A DNA stretch of 64,000 nt from Paenibacillus validus NBRC 15382 (GCF_004000985.1 NZ_BIMH01000007.1:116826-180825); one strand, 5' to 3'. Positions 36,450 to 45,717 are shown, counted from the first letter of the stretch. Notes: generated from the letters alone by a model not told the origin. A program made the numbers and translations.

Positions 36450-38417
36450 CTAGCCGTCCAGCATGAGGATATCGTCGCCTTCCTGAAGCAATTTCCATAA
36501 GGTTGTTCTGCTGATTCCTAATTTTTTGGCTAATTGAGTCTTGGTATACTCCCTTCTCTCCAGCAGCTGCTTCACTAAGCTTCGCTGCATGTCGTCCATT
36601 GTCCCAATGGTTACCGCAAGCGTATGGGAATCGGCCGGGTCAGGCTGGTCAACCTTCGGAGGATCAGCCTGTCGGACCTCGTTTCTGCCGAATTCATCCT
36701 GTAAGTTTTGGATCAGAACCGTGGACAATTCGTCCGAATTGTCCGCCATAACCATGCACCGTTCTACGATATTCTCCATCTGCCGCAGGTTTCCCGGCCA
36801 GTTGTAAGCGCACAATTGGCGAATCAGGTCTTCCCGCAGAGGCGCAACGCGCTTGCCGTATTTGAGGGCATATTTTTTCAACATGAAATTGACCAGATCC
36901 GGAATGTCCTCAATCCTGTCCCTCAACGGTGGGATAGGCAAGACTAGCACCTCCAGACGGTAATACAGGTCAGACCTGAACTTCTCTTTCTCAATCAGCT
37001 CATGGATATCGTCATTAACGGCCGCAATGACCCGTACATCTATCGGAATGTTACGTTCCCCCCCGATCCGGCGAATCTCCCGCTCCTGGATCACCCGCAG
37101 CAGCTTATCCTGAAGATCCATGGAAACTTTACCGATCTCATCCAGGAAGATAGTTCCACCGTGCGCCAGCTCGAATAAACCGGGCTTGGCCTGCTTTTGC
37201 GCGCCTGTGAACATGCCCGGCTCATATCCGAACAATTCGCTTTCAAGCAATTGATCGTTTAGCGCGGCGCAATTGACGGCGACGAAGGGTCCGTTTTTCC
37301 TCTCGGGATGTGCATTGTGAAGACTTTGCGCCATCAGTTCCTTGCCGGTGCCGCTTTCGCCGATGATTAAAGCGTTGCAATCGACATGAGCATATTTTTT
37401 CGCTTTTTGGATGAGCCGGTTCATCGGCACACTGGTATATAAGATGTCGTCAAACGTATATTTCGCCACTAGCCCCTTGGAGTACAGCTTGCGCCTGATG
37501 CGCTGCTCCGATTCTTGAATTTGAGTCGCATCCCGGAAGGTGACGACGATTCCTTTGTTCTCGCCGGTGACCATGTAGGACGCCCGATTCACCAAAAGCG
37601 TGATGCCGGATATTTCTTGAATTTCCTCCAGACTGTTCACCGGCCCGCCGAACAGCTTGCCGAACCTCGCGGATTCATGGATCTCGGTCAACTTCTTGTA
37701 CAACACCTCGGAAGCCTGAACGCCAAAAAACTGCGCGGCCTTCGGATTAAACACCACAATCTGTTCATGCTCGTCGATGGCTATAATTCCTTCATGAGAC
37801 AAATCGATGACGGTTTGGATAAATTCAGAGGCCTGCTTTTCCTTCGCCCTTGTATGCAAAATATCGCAAACCCTGGCTAACACCTGCTGGATCGTCGATA
37901 GACCGGGAATCACGTTGATATGGCCGATTCCCCGTTCCGCACACATTTGCTTGCCGCGCAATCCTCCGCCGATCATAATCTCCATGCCGTCATATTTAGC
38001 CCGGTCCACTTGATAGGCAAAGTCAAGCGAATTCTCAAAAAAATAATAAGAAACCTCCATGCCGATAATTTGGATGAGATGGTCCAATTTATATCTCATT
38101 TCCTCTTCCTTGGACCAGAGCAAACCTGTCCGTTTCCCAGTTTTCTTGGCTTCATGCAGCACACAGATGACATCGAACTCCGTCGACTCCGCCCTTAACA
38201 GCTTCACGGCGGGAAATTCCTTTTCCAACAGGTTGGCCGTGGCCCCTCTGCTCACCAGAATGGCATCTCCGTCCCGATGAACGAACGGTCGGACCATCTC
38301 CACCGCTTCGTCCAGCGCCGTTTCCACAATCGTCATTTCCAATTTCAGTTCTTTAGCCACTTTATGGGCCATGACCGTCATTTCATGATAGGGCGAAGTA
38401 AAAATTACCGTAGACAA
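36450..38417 (-). CDS. Sigma-54-dependent activator with PrpR_N, PAS, AAA+ and Fis-type HTH domains
   Basis: 655-residue enhancer-binding protein. Residues 1-165 resemble the PrpR N-terminal sensor, which binds small organic acids in propionate regulators (VSRGATANLLEKEFPAVKL, EAKKTGKRTGLLW). About 195-310 is a PAS domain (GIIAIDEHEQIVVFNPKAAQFFG). The AAA+ domain has Walker A GESGTGKE, Walker B GGTIFLDEIG and a sigma-54 contact loop reading GMFTGA instead of GAFTGA. The C-terminus YTKTQLAKKLGISRTTLWKLL is a Fis-type HTH. TTG start seven bases after AAGGAGG; a TTG six codons earlier lies before that site. It lies between rpoN and the two sigma-54 operons it probably controls. Confidence 0.9.
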   Translation of the reverse strand: MSTVIFTSPYHEMTVMAHKVAKELKLEMTIVETALDEAVEMVRPFVHRDGDAILVSRGATANLLEKEFPAVKLLRAESTEFDVICVLHEAKKTGKRTGLLWSKEEEMRYKLDHLIQIIGMEVSYYFFENSLDFAYQVDRAKYDGMEIMIGGGLRGKQMCAERGIGHINVIPGLSTIQQVLARVCDILHTRAKEKQASEFIQTVIDLSHEGIIAIDEHEQIVVFNPKAAQFFGVQASEVLYKKLTEIHESARFGKLFGGPVNSLEEIQEISGITLLVNRASYMVTGENKGIVVTFRDATQIQESEQRIRRKLYSKGLVAKYTFDDILYTSVPMNRLIQKAKKYAHVDCNALIIGESGTGKELMAQSLHNAHPERKNGPFVAVNCAALNDQLLESELFGYEPGMFTGAQKQAKPGLFELAHGGTIFLDEIGKVSMDLQDKLLRVIQEREIRRIGGERNIPIDVRVIAAVNDDIHELIEKEKFRSDLYYRLEVLVLPIPPLRDRIEDIPDLVNFMLKKYALKYGKRVAPLREDLIRQLCAYNWPGNLRQMENIVERCMVMADNSDELSTVLIQNLQDEFGRNEVRQADPPKVDQPDPADSHTLAVTIGTMDDMQRSLVKQLLERREYTKTQLAKKLGISRTTLWKLLQEGDDILMLDG

Positions 38418-38441
38418 ACTCGATCCCTCCTTCAAGCGTAA

Positions 38442-38491
38442 AAGAAGAGCCGGTAACAGCCTCCCATGGAAGGAAGAAAACGGCTCTTCTT
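38442..38491 (-). terminator. Inverted repeat/terminator between rpoN and the activator gene
   Basis: AAGAAGAGCCG and CGGCTCTTCTT form an eleven-base-pair perfect stem with a 28-base loop; on the minus strand it ends CTTCTTTTACG. It would end or attenuate the rpoN transcript just before the activator's Shine-Dalgarno site. Confidence 0.65.
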
Positions 38492-38531
38492 ATGGATGAC
38501 GGCGGCTGCCCGATGCCAACCCTGCAACCGC

Positions 38532-39836
38532 TCAATACTTTTTCCGCTGGGCGGTCGACAATATGTTCAAGTCCTCCCGATACTTCGTGACGGTTCGTCG
38601 CGAAATCGTGAGCCCTTCCTTTTGCAAATACTCGGCAATTTTTTGATCCGACAGCGGGGCCAACTTATTTTCTTGTCGGATGATTTCGCGAATCCGTTCT
38701 TTCATCTGTACCGCGGATACGGATTCCCCGTCCGACTGCTTAATGGAGGAGGTAAAGAAATGCTTCAATTCATACAATCCCCATGGCGTCATGACATACT
38801 TGTTGTTGACCGAGCGGCTAACCGTCGATTCATGGATGTCCAGCATATCGGCGACTTGCTTCATGGATATGGACTGAATAAATGACGGACCTTTCCTGCA
38901 AAATTCGGATTGCCTTTCAAAAATAACGCCGGCTACTCTCAAGAGCGTCATTTTTCTTTGATCGATACATTGCATCACCCATTTGGCGGCTTGCCATCTT
39001 TTCTTCAGGTAACCGGATACTTCCTTCGAATCGTTTTGTTTCATCATGTCGAGATAGTAGGTATTTAATGAAAGTTGGGGAAGGGATTGTTCTTCGATGA
39101 ATAGCTGTATCGTATGTCCGGTATTCTTCAGAACAAGATCCGGAATGATATAATGAGGATTTTCATTACTGAATATCGAGCCTGGCTTTGGGTTGAGCTT
39201 GCTTATCCGGTCGATCCTTTGCTGAATGTCGGCAGCATCCGTCGCGTATTTTTTAGCCAACTGCTGGATCTTGCCTTTGGCGATGCTCATCAGATCATAC
39301 CGGACCAAATCGCGAATTAACGTATCCGTATCCCCCAGCTGGTCTAATTGAATAAGCAGGCATTCCTCCAGCGAAGAAGCAGCCAGACCATAGGGCTCCA
39401 GGCTTTGTATAATTTGCACCGCATGGTTTACCTGTTCGATCGAAACGCCCAGACGCTCGACGATCCATTCCTTTTGTTGAAGCAAGTATCCCCTCTCATC
39501 CAGACTGCCGATGACAAGCGTACATAACTCGAAGGTTACTTTGTCGAGGTTCAAATATTTCACTTGTTCCAGAAGAGCCGACTCCAGGGTGCTCTCAGTC
39601 TTGTGATTCCTATTTAACCACCATTCATTCGGGGAGAGGCTTCTATATTTCATAGATGGGCCGAACTTTGCTTTATAGGGATCGGCGTTTATTTCGATAA
39701 AAGGATTATCGGCCGTGTGCTCCCTTATATACTCGCTCAAGTCAAGCGAGGACATGTGCAAAATTTCCATCGATTGCCGCAGCTGCGGCGTGATCGACAG
39801 CTTCTGGTGCTGCGCGGACGTCAACGCTAGTTCCAT
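38532..39836 (-). CDS. rpoN: RNA polymerase sigma-54 factor
   Basis: 434-residue RpoN/SigL. The glutamine-rich region I is MELALTSAQHQKLSITPQLRQSMEIL, the core-binding region follows, then the -12 HTH (MKQVADMLDIHESTVSRSVN), the NKYVMTPWGLYELKHFF segment and the RpoN box SRRTVTKYREDL near the C-terminus. The ATG is seven bases after AGGAGG; the open frame extends further upstream without a site. It directly precedes its enhancer-binding protein and lies beside two -24/-12 promoters, so the window carries the whole regulatory unit. It may also be the only rpoN of the genome. Confidence 0.95.
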   Translation of the reverse strand: MELALTSAQHQKLSITPQLRQSMEILHMSSLDLSEYIREHTADNPFIEINADPYKAKFGPSMKYRSLSPNEWWLNRNHKTESTLESALLEQVKYLNLDKVTFELCTLVIGSLDERGYLLQQKEWIVERLGVSIEQVNHAVQIIQSLEPYGLAASSLEECLLIQLDQLGDTDTLIRDLVRYDLMSIAKGKIQQLAKKYATDAADIQQRIDRISKLNPKPGSIFSNENPHYIIPDLVLKNTGHTIQLFIEEQSLPQLSLNTYYLDMMKQNDSKEVSGYLKKRWQAAKWVMQCIDQRKMTLLRVAGVIFERQSEFCRKGPSFIQSISMKQVADMLDIHESTVSRSVNNKYVMTPWGLYELKHFFTSSIKQSDGESVSAVQMKERIREIIRQENKLAPLSDQKIAEYLQKEGLTISRRTVTKYREDLNILSTAQRKKY

Positions 39837-39873
39837 CTTCCCGCCTCCTCTGTTAGCGCTTTCTTTTTTGCTA

Positions 39874-39903
39874 ATTATAATATAACGACCCTTGGAATTG
39901 GAA
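39874..39903 (-). promoter_or_regulatory. Probable sigma-A promoter of rpoN
   Basis: On the minus strand TATAAT (39874-39879), with TTCCAA 18 bases upstream (39898-39903). It lies about 40 bases before the rpoN start. Confidence 0.6.
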
Positions 39904-39957
39904 GCATTAATTATTCCGGAGGGTTGTTTTCTCAAAATAGCTGTCAAAATCGAAGTG

Positions 39958-39987
39958 AAAGCAGGGGTGTCTTTGCACCCCTGCTTT
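39958..39987 (-). terminator. Strong hairpin terminator upstream of rpoN
   Basis: AAAGCAGGGGTG and CACCCCTGCTTT form a perfect twelve-base-pair stem with a six-base loop. It lies downstream of the MBL hydrolase/monooxygenase remnant and insulates rpoN from it. Confidence 0.8.
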
Positions 39988-40123
39988 TCAGGCGATTCGC
40001 ATACTATGGCGTGTTAAGGATATGACGCACTTGCCGATCGCTCGGGCGCATATTTCCGGCAAAGGTTTTTCAAATTACTGCCATTAAACTCCTGTTTGAT
40101 CTTCTGGTAGATACAATGCGTTT

Positions 40124-40420
40124 TTAGGCGTTAAGCGCCCTCATATTATCCCTCAATGTTCCGTTTTCAACATATTCCGTCCTGGCCAACCCGCGTTTTT
40201 GTAAAATCGGCACAACCAACTCCACAAACTCTTCCACCGAACCGGGCAAATAGGCTGGACTTAAGAGAAAGCCGTCTCCCCCCACTTCATTCATTGTCTC
40301 TTCCATCCAATCGGCAACTTGCTCTCTAGCCAAAGGGTTGTTTCTTGCAGAAACGGTCCTTTTTGGCGACCGGCCCCAAGTCCTGGACAATTTTTTGACA
40401 TTGGATTTACAAAACAACAT
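40124..40420 (-). pseudogene. 3' remnant of an FMN-dependent (NtaA/SnaA/DszA-type) monooxygenase
   Basis: The 98-codon frame ends with the C-terminus of a bacterial-luciferase-like flavin monooxygenase: REQVADWMEETMNEVGGDGF, LSPAYLPGSVEEFVELVVP and LQKRGLARTEY. Full proteins are about 440 residues, so the first three quarters are missing. Its first ATG overlaps the stop of the MBL hydrolase (TGATG), but no ribosome site supports real translation. Probably the scar of a deletion. Confidence 0.75.
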
Positions 40421-41373
40421 CAGGATCGGGCGATGCCAAATAACACCTTCCCGTCCTGAAGCCGTGAAGACACCTCTCCCCGCGATTCAAGGTAAGTCAA
40501 ACGGGCGAGCGACGACTGAATTTCCATCATGAATCGGGCGTTGTCATCCTGGTTGTTATATACGATTCGGCTCACTTCTCCCGCGGTCATTTCCTCTTCT
40601 CCGAGAATATCGATAATTTGGCGCATGCGAACATGATGACCGTCCCGGATCTCCGATACCCGCTGCTTCAAATCGGAAATTAGCCCCCCATGGCCAGGAA
40701 GGACAAGCTCTGCCGAAATCTTCTCTATCTGTTCCAAGGATCGGAAATAATCTTCAAGCGGATTTCCCCCGTCATCGGACCAAAGCGTGATCACGGGCGA
40801 AATATCGCCGAGCACATGGTCACCTGCAAGCAGGCGGCCGTTCTCGCGATCGTAAAAGCAATAATGATCGAATGCATGTCCAGGTGTCCATAACGCTTCA
40901 TACATGCCGTCGCCAAGGCGGATTTCCTCTCCGTTCTCGAAGAGTCCGTCAGGTTCCATAAACCCGGCGCTCGCTTGCTTCAGCATTCGCTTGTACGGCA
41001 CGGCAGGTCCGCCATGCTTCAGTAAAAACCGATACGGCTCATTCTCGCCGTCCGCATAGGCCAGCCATAGCTCATAGGCCTTGCGCATCGTCTCGTACCC
41101 GATCCGCGACATGATAACAGGAACCCCCAGGCGCTTCTGAAACCAGCCTGCCAATCCGATATGATCGGGATGCGTGTGCGTAAGCACGACCTTGTCGATC
41201 GTCAGTCCGTTCGCGAGCACGTTCTCCCATTGCTGGATCGCCGATTCGGAATGAATTCCCGTATCGACCAGGGTGTACCCGCTTTCCCCCTTCAGGAGAT
41301 AACAATTGACGTCCCCGCCTTGCGGGAATGCAATGACCACTTTATCGATATGACTTGCTACTGGAATTAGCAT
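40420..41373 (-). CDS. MBL-fold metallo-hydrolase
   Basis: 317-residue metallo-beta-lactamase-fold hydrolase. The zinc motif HTHPDHIG gives H66, H68, D70 and H71; further ligands lie in LWTPGHAFDHYCF and LPGHGG. The C-terminal 70 residues look like the winged-helix tail seen in LACTB2-like and other thioester or lactone hydrolases (EEMTAGEVSRIVY). ATG start with GGGA upstream. Divergent from cydAB. Substrate unknown; nuclease, glyoxalase II-like or lactonase roles are possible. Confidence 0.85.
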   Translation of the reverse strand: MLIPVASHIDKVVIAFPQGGDVNCYLLKGESGYTLVDTGIHSESAIQQWENVLANGLTIDKVVLTHTHPDHIGLAGWFQKRLGVPVIMSRIGYETMRKAYELWLAYADGENEPYRFLLKHGGPAVPYKRMLKQASAGFMEPDGLFENGEEIRLGDGMYEALWTPGHAFDHYCFYDRENGRLLAGDHVLGDISPVITLWSDDGGNPLEDYFRSLEQIEKISAELVLPGHGGLISDLKQRVSEIRDGHHVRMRQIIDILGEEEMTAGEVSRIVYNNQDDNARFMMEIQSSLARLTYLESRGEVSSRLQDGKVLFGIARS

Positions 41374-41586
41374 GAACTTCCCTCGTCCCTTCCGTCTCTT
41401 CCCCGAAAATCATTCTCTGTCTATTCTATCCTCCTCGTTCCGAATAAACAATCATCATCTCTTCGAGCTTTGTTGGTTTGAAAATCCGTTACAGGATATT
41501 TATGCATATTCTGGGACATTTCCGTTCATATTAACTTCGATGAAGGAACACATTCCAACGGTGGTTTGAAGGGAAGCGTTTAAACA

Positions 41587-42948
41587 ATGGATAACGTTGT
41601 ATTGGCCCGCGCTCTGTTCGGCACTTCAATGGCATTTCATATTATTTTTGCGACGCTCGGGGTTGGAATCCCCATCATGGTCTTATTCGCGGAGCTGATG
41701 TACCATATCCGGAAAGATAAATATTATGCCATTCTGGCAAAGCGCTGGACCAAAGGCTTTGCTATCATCCTGGGGGTGGCGATTCCATCGGGCACGATCG
41801 TCGGGGTCATGCTGTCCTTGCTGTTTCCCGGCTTTATGGCCATCGTGGGCCAGGTGATCGCCGTGCCTTTTCAGGTGGAAATCTGGGCTTTCCTGCTTGA
41901 AGCTTTATTCATGTCGATCTATGTGTACGCCGCGGATAGACTCTCGCCGCTGCTTCGCATCGTCAGCGTCTTTTTCGTTGCCTTGGGAGCCAGTGCGTCC
42001 GCCGTCCTCATCACAGACGCCCATGCCTGGATGAATACGCCGCGGGGATTCGATCTCGTGAACGGCGTAGTCTCGAACGTGGACCCGATCGCGGCGATCT
42101 TCAGCCCGAGCCTCTATACGACGGCGCTGCATGTCCTATCTTCCGCCTATATGACGGGAGCGTTCGGCATCGTGTCGTTGGCCGCTTATAAGCTGTTGAA
42201 ACGGGGGAGATCGGCGGAAGAGCGCGAATACCATTCCCGGAGCCTGCTGCTCGGGCTGGTCGTGGGCGGGGCGCTCTCGTTGTTCACGGCGTTGAACGGG
42301 CACGCCACCGCGCAAATGCTGCACCATTACCAGCCGGAGAAGCTGGCCGCCGCGGAGGGACTGTTCGAAACGACGGACCATGCGCCGCTCGCTATATTTG
42401 GGGTGGCCGACCCGGAATCGGGAGAAGTGAAGGGCGGCATCGAAATTCCGGGGGCGCTCAGCTTCCTGGCGGGCAACAGCTTCGATACGGTCGTGAAGGG
42501 ATTGAACGAATACCCCGAAGAGCTGTGGCCGCCGCTTTATATTCATACGCTGTTCAATATTATGGTCGTGATCGGCATGGTGCTCATCGGCTTGTCCTTC
42601 GGCGCCCTGGTTTGGCGTTACGTGCTGAAGCGGACGCTGCCCCGATGGGGGCTGTGGCTTCTCGCAAGCTCGGGCGCGCTATCTCTTATCGGCATCGAAA
42701 CGGGCTGGATCTTCAGCTGCACCGGCCGCCAGCCGTGGACGATTTACCACATGCAGCTCACGAAGGATGCCGCCACCAAAACGGGCAACCTGGGACTGCT
42801 GTTCGCGCTATTTGTAGGCATTTACGTGATTCTGCTGTTTCTGACCGCTTTCGTCCTGCTCTACTACTTCAAGCGCCATCCGGCCTCCAAAGAGCTGAAC
42901 CCGCAGATGCCGGTGCTGGACGATGAGGGGGTACGGACTCATGTCTGA
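41587..42948 (+). CDS. cydA: Cytochrome bd-type quinol oxidase subunit I
   Basis: Membrane subunit carrying haems b558, b595 and d, 453 residues and about nine helices. Haem ligand H18 lies in MAFHIIFATLGVG, and GRQPW at about residue 380 is the conserved subunit I motif. The Q-loop is short, as in the CioA/YthA branch often called cyanide-insensitive. ATG start preceded by AGGGAAG. Its gene overlaps cydB by eight bases. It would accept quinol electrons, including those delivered by FadF from the acyl-CoA pathways nearby. Confidence 0.95.
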   Translation: MDNVVLARALFGTSMAFHIIFATLGVGIPIMVLFAELMYHIRKDKYYAILAKRWTKGFAIILGVAIPSGTIVGVMLSLLFPGFMAIVGQVIAVPFQVEIWAFLLEALFMSIYVYAADRLSPLLRIVSVFFVALGASASAVLITDAHAWMNTPRGFDLVNGVVSNVDPIAAIFSPSLYTTALHVLSSAYMTGAFGIVSLAAYKLLKRGRSAEEREYHSRSLLLGLVVGGALSLFTALNGHATAQMLHHYQPEKLAAAEGLFETTDHAPLAIFGVADPESGEVKGGIEIPGALSFLAGNSFDTVVKGLNEYPEELWPPLYIHTLFNIMVVIGMVLIGLSFGALVWRYVLKRTLPRWGLWLLASSGALSLIGIETGWIFSCTGRQPWTIYHMQLTKDAATKTGNLGLLFALFVGIYVILLFLTAFVLLYYFKRHPASKELNPQMPVLDDEGVRTHV

Positions 42949-43966
42949 ACCGACACTCGCGATTATGCTCGTCTGGCTGCTGTTATTCGTATACTCCATT
43001 CTGGGCTCCATCGATTTCGGGGCTGGCTTCTGGGGGATGGTATTCGGCCGCAGCGACGCGACGAATGCGGGGGCGCTGGCGAACCGATTCTTGTCGCCAA
43101 CCTGGGAAGTGACCAATACGTTTCTCGTTCTGGTGGTGGTCGCGCTGGTCGGTTTTTTCCCGAAGGCCGTCGCCATGCTGGGAACCGCCCTGCTGCTGCC
43201 GGTGAGCTTGGTTCTGATCCTGCTGTTGATCCGAAGCAGCTTTATGGTATACGCTTATTCCTCCAAAAGATACGGCAAAGAGCTTAACGTCGTCTCCGGC
43301 GTGACCGGTCTTCTTATCCCCGGATTGCTTGTAGCCGTACTGCCGATTTCGCTAGGCGGCTTCATCGACATCGTGGATGGCGTGCCTTCGCTGCATTTCG
43401 GCCAGCTGCTGGCTTCCCGGACGCTTTGGACCCACCTGGGCTTCGGCTTGTCCACCGAGCTCTACCTGGCCGCGTTGTTTCTGGCCGATTACTCCAACGA
43501 ATCGGGAGACAACGGGGCTTACAGGCTGTACCGCAAAGCAGCGATTTGGCTCGGTCCCTTCACGCTGTTTTTTGCGGTCATCACCACCTTTGGCATGGTG
43601 CCGGAGGCGTACTGGATCGTGGAAGCCATCGAACGCAACAGCCTGTGGTTCATCTTCTCGATTCTCGCATTCGTCTTTGGATACACGGCTTTGCTGTGGG
43701 GCCGGCCGGATGGCGGGCCGGGTGTGCCGCGAGTCGCGTTCACGGCGATTATCGTCCAGTACGCCTTCGCCAGCATCGGCTACGGCCTCTCGCATCTTCC
43801 GTACATCATCTATCCGTACTTGACGGTGGAGGAAGGGTTCACCAATCCCAGCACATTCCGGGCTCTGCTTGTCGCCTATGTCATCGGACTGCTCATTCTC
43901 GGCCCGGCTTTCTACCTGTTTTGGAAACTGTTTTTGAAAGACAAGCGTTATTTGCGCCAAGAATAG
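42941..43966 (+). CDS. cydB: Cytochrome bd-type quinol oxidase subunit II
   Basis: Second subunit of the bd oxidase, 341 residues, with eight or nine helices. YSILGSIDFGAGFWGMVFG, FLSPTWEVTNTFLVLV and WTHLGFGLSTELYLAALFLA are family landmarks. The ATG at MSEPTLAIML is nine bases after GAGGGGG; an ATG six codons earlier is poorly placed. Translationally coupled to cydA. Confidence 0.95.
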   Translation: MSEPTLAIMLVWLLLFVYSILGSIDFGAGFWGMVFGRSDATNAGALANRFLSPTWEVTNTFLVLVVVALVGFFPKAVAMLGTALLLPVSLVLILLLIRSSFMVYAYSSKRYGKELNVVSGVTGLLIPGLLVAVLPISLGGFIDIVDGVPSLHFGQLLASRTLWTHLGFGLSTELYLAALFLADYSNESGDNGAYRLYRKAAIWLGPFTLFFAVITTFGMVPEAYWIVEAIERNSLWFIFSILAFVFGYTALLWGRPDGGPGVPRVAFTAIIVQYAFASIGYGLSHLPYIIYPYLTVEEGFTNPSTFRALLVAYVIGLLILGPAFYLFWKLFLKDKRYLRQE

Positions 43967-44000
43967 CCGGACAACCGCTTATAACGATGAAGGCTATAAC

Positions 44001-44024
44001 CGGGCCGAAGCTCACTTCGGCCCG
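44001..44024. terminator. Bidirectional terminator between cydB and the molybdenum-hydroxylase operon
   Basis: CGGGCCGAAG and CTTCGGCCCG form a perfect ten-base-pair stem with a four-base loop, at the convergent ends of cydB and the nucleotidyltransferase gene. The stem contains the stop codon of the latter. Confidence 0.75.
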
Positions 44025-44644
44025 TCTTCACCGCCAGCCGCATAAGCTATTTTTTCAAGCTTCCGCAGATCGTCGGGCGTGTCGATATCCATCCCCCATT
44101 GCTCATTAGCGAATGGAACGACGTGCAGCAGGGAACGATGTTTGATCAGGATGGATTTTCCGCCTTCATCGCCCTGGATATGTTCCAGCTCAGCAAACAA
44201 ATCGGCATCGAACAAAACGGGGTGTCCGGGACGTCCTTGATACTCGGGTCGTACAATACGAATCCCCTCATGGCGATGAAGATTATAATGCCGTACGATC
44301 TCGTTGATGACGACAGGAGCTACGAGAGGCTGGTCCGCCAAAAATACGATCGCGGCATTGGCACGCCCCTTTACCGCCTGCAGGCCGGCTTGAAGCGAAG
44401 AAGCCATCCCCGATTGATAATCTTTGTTCTCGATGCCTTCGATGTCCGCGCAGTCCGCGACATGCCGAAGCAGCTCCTCCATGCGGCTGCCTCCGACTAT
44501 CACTACGGGCTGCAAACCGGCCTGGATAGCCGCATCCACACTGTAACGAAAAAGAGGCTTCCCCAAAAAAGGCAGCAGCAATTTGGGCTGTCCCATTCGC
44601 CTTGACATCCCCGCCGCTAAAATAACCGCTCCGATCGCGCCCAT
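44012..44644 (-). CDS. MobA/MocA-like molybdopterin nucleotidyltransferase
   Basis: 210-residue NTP-transferase-fold protein. LAAGMSRRMGQPKLLLPF at residue 9 is the nucleotide-binding loop, and VFLADQPLV and GHPVLF are the substrate loops. Members of this branch attach CMP to molybdopterin for molybdenum hydroxylases. It is the last gene of the operon that encodes such a hydroxylase, next to xdhC, so it likely makes the MCD-type cofactor for that enzyme. ATG start, but the Shine-Dalgarno site is weak. Confidence 0.85.
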   Translation of the reverse strand: MGAIGAVILAAGMSRRMGQPKLLLPFLGKPLFRYSVDAAIQAGLQPVVIVGGSRMEELLRHVADCADIEGIENKDYQSGMASSLQAGLQAVKGRANAAIVFLADQPLVAPVVINEIVRHYNLHRHEGIRIVRPEYQGRPGHPVLFDADLFAELEHIQGDEGGKSILIKHRSLLHVVPFANEQWGMDIDTPDDLRKLEKIAYAAGGEDGPK

Positions 44645-44673
44645 ATCCGGTATGGTTTCACTCCTTACTCGCG

Positions 44674-45717
44674 TTACCTTCGATTCCTGATTTGGAGCAG
44701 CTCGGCCATGACGCTTACACTGATCTCTTCAGGTCCTTCGGCGCCGATGCGCAGTCCTACCGGAGCATGAACCCAGTCCGGCATTGCATCGGGCAAGAAT
44801 AGACGTTCTGTCCTTCGTCTAGGCCCGAGTACCCCTACATAATAGGGGGGCGATGAAAGCAGATGACGTAAAATATGCCGATCCCGCTGAAAGCTGTGCG
44901 TCATGATGAGCACATAGCTTTTCCCCGGTATCGGATTCGTTTGCAAATAAGCTTCCGGATGTTCGGGTATGCATCGATCCGCCGCCGGAAATACCGTCTT
45001 GTTGCAGCGGCTGCTTCTGGGATCAATGAGGGTAACATAGAAATCCAGGCTGGAGGCCAGCCGGACAATCGGTTCTACATCGGGCCCTGCTCCGAATAGA
45101 TAGAGCTGCTCCCGGGGCTCATACAATTCGAACAAGAGATCGGCATCGGCATGGGCTGGCTTAACGACCTGCAGCTTTTGCCCGCTTTGCAAAAACCTCT
45201 TGAGTCCGGGGATGATTCTCCGCCTCGTTTCTTGATCCGCGTCCCCAAGTACCGTGCCGTTGTCCGCATAAAAGAGCGGTACGCTTTGGCCGTTATCTTC
45301 GCCTATTATTTTTGCACTTGCGACCTTGTTACCCGAATCCAGCAGCGATTCCACTTGAGGCCATACCGGTTCATCCTGAAAGCGCGGCCTGGCTTCCCAT
45401 TCGCAAGGCTCCACATACACCTGAATACTCCCATTGCAGCCCGCTCCCTGCCCCCAGGATAAATCATCCTCGGCCTTTAAATGATAAATTAACGTCTGCG
45501 GCTGCCGGGTCTGAAGCACCTCCCGGGCATGATAAGCCAAATCCTCTTCCAGACATCCGGCGCTAAGGGTCCCGTATAGACTGTCGTCTTCCCCGATCAG
45601 CATTTTAGCTCCCGCATGCCGGTAAGCCGAACCGTCCACATGAACGATCGTCGCCAGAGCAAATGTTTGTTCCTTTTTTTCTTTCATTTTTTTTAAAATC
45701 CGGTAAGCATCGTTCAT
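44674..45717 (-). CDS. XdhC/CoxI family molybdenum hydroxylase maturation protein
   Basis: 347-residue XdhC-type chaperone. In the family it binds the molybdenum cofactor and inserts it, in sulfurated form, into xanthine dehydrogenase-like enzymes. The N-terminal XdhC_CoxI domain shows VDGSAYRHAGAKMLIGEDDS and GTLSAGCLEEDLAYHA; the C-terminal Rossmann domain shows LFGAGPDVEPIVRLA. The ATG at MNDAYRILKK has GGAGG ten bases upstream. It completes the maturation pair with the MobA-like gene 29 bases downstream. Confidence 0.9.
   Translation of the reverse strand: MNDAYRILKKMKEKKEQTFALATIVHVDGSAYRHAGAKMLIGEDDSLYGTLSAGCLEEDLAYHAREVLQTRQPQTLIYHLKAEDDLSWGQGAGCNGSIQVYVEPCEWEARPRFQDEPVWPQVESLLDSGNKVASAKIIGEDNGQSVPLFYADNGTVLGDADQETRRRIIPGLKRFLQSGQKLQVVKPAHADADLLFELYEPREQLYLFGAGPDVEPIVRLASSLDFYVTLIDPRSSRCNKTVFPAADRCIPEHPEAYLQTNPIPGKSYVLIMTHSFQRDRHILRHLLSSPPYYVGVLGPRRRTERLFLPDAMPDWVHAPVGLRIGAEGPEEISVSVMAELLQIRNRR

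Noticed and set aside
41478..41506. TTGAAA-N17-TATGCA as the cydA promoter
   Set aside because: The -10 element matches only half the consensus, and no Rex-like operator was found nearby; too weak to list.
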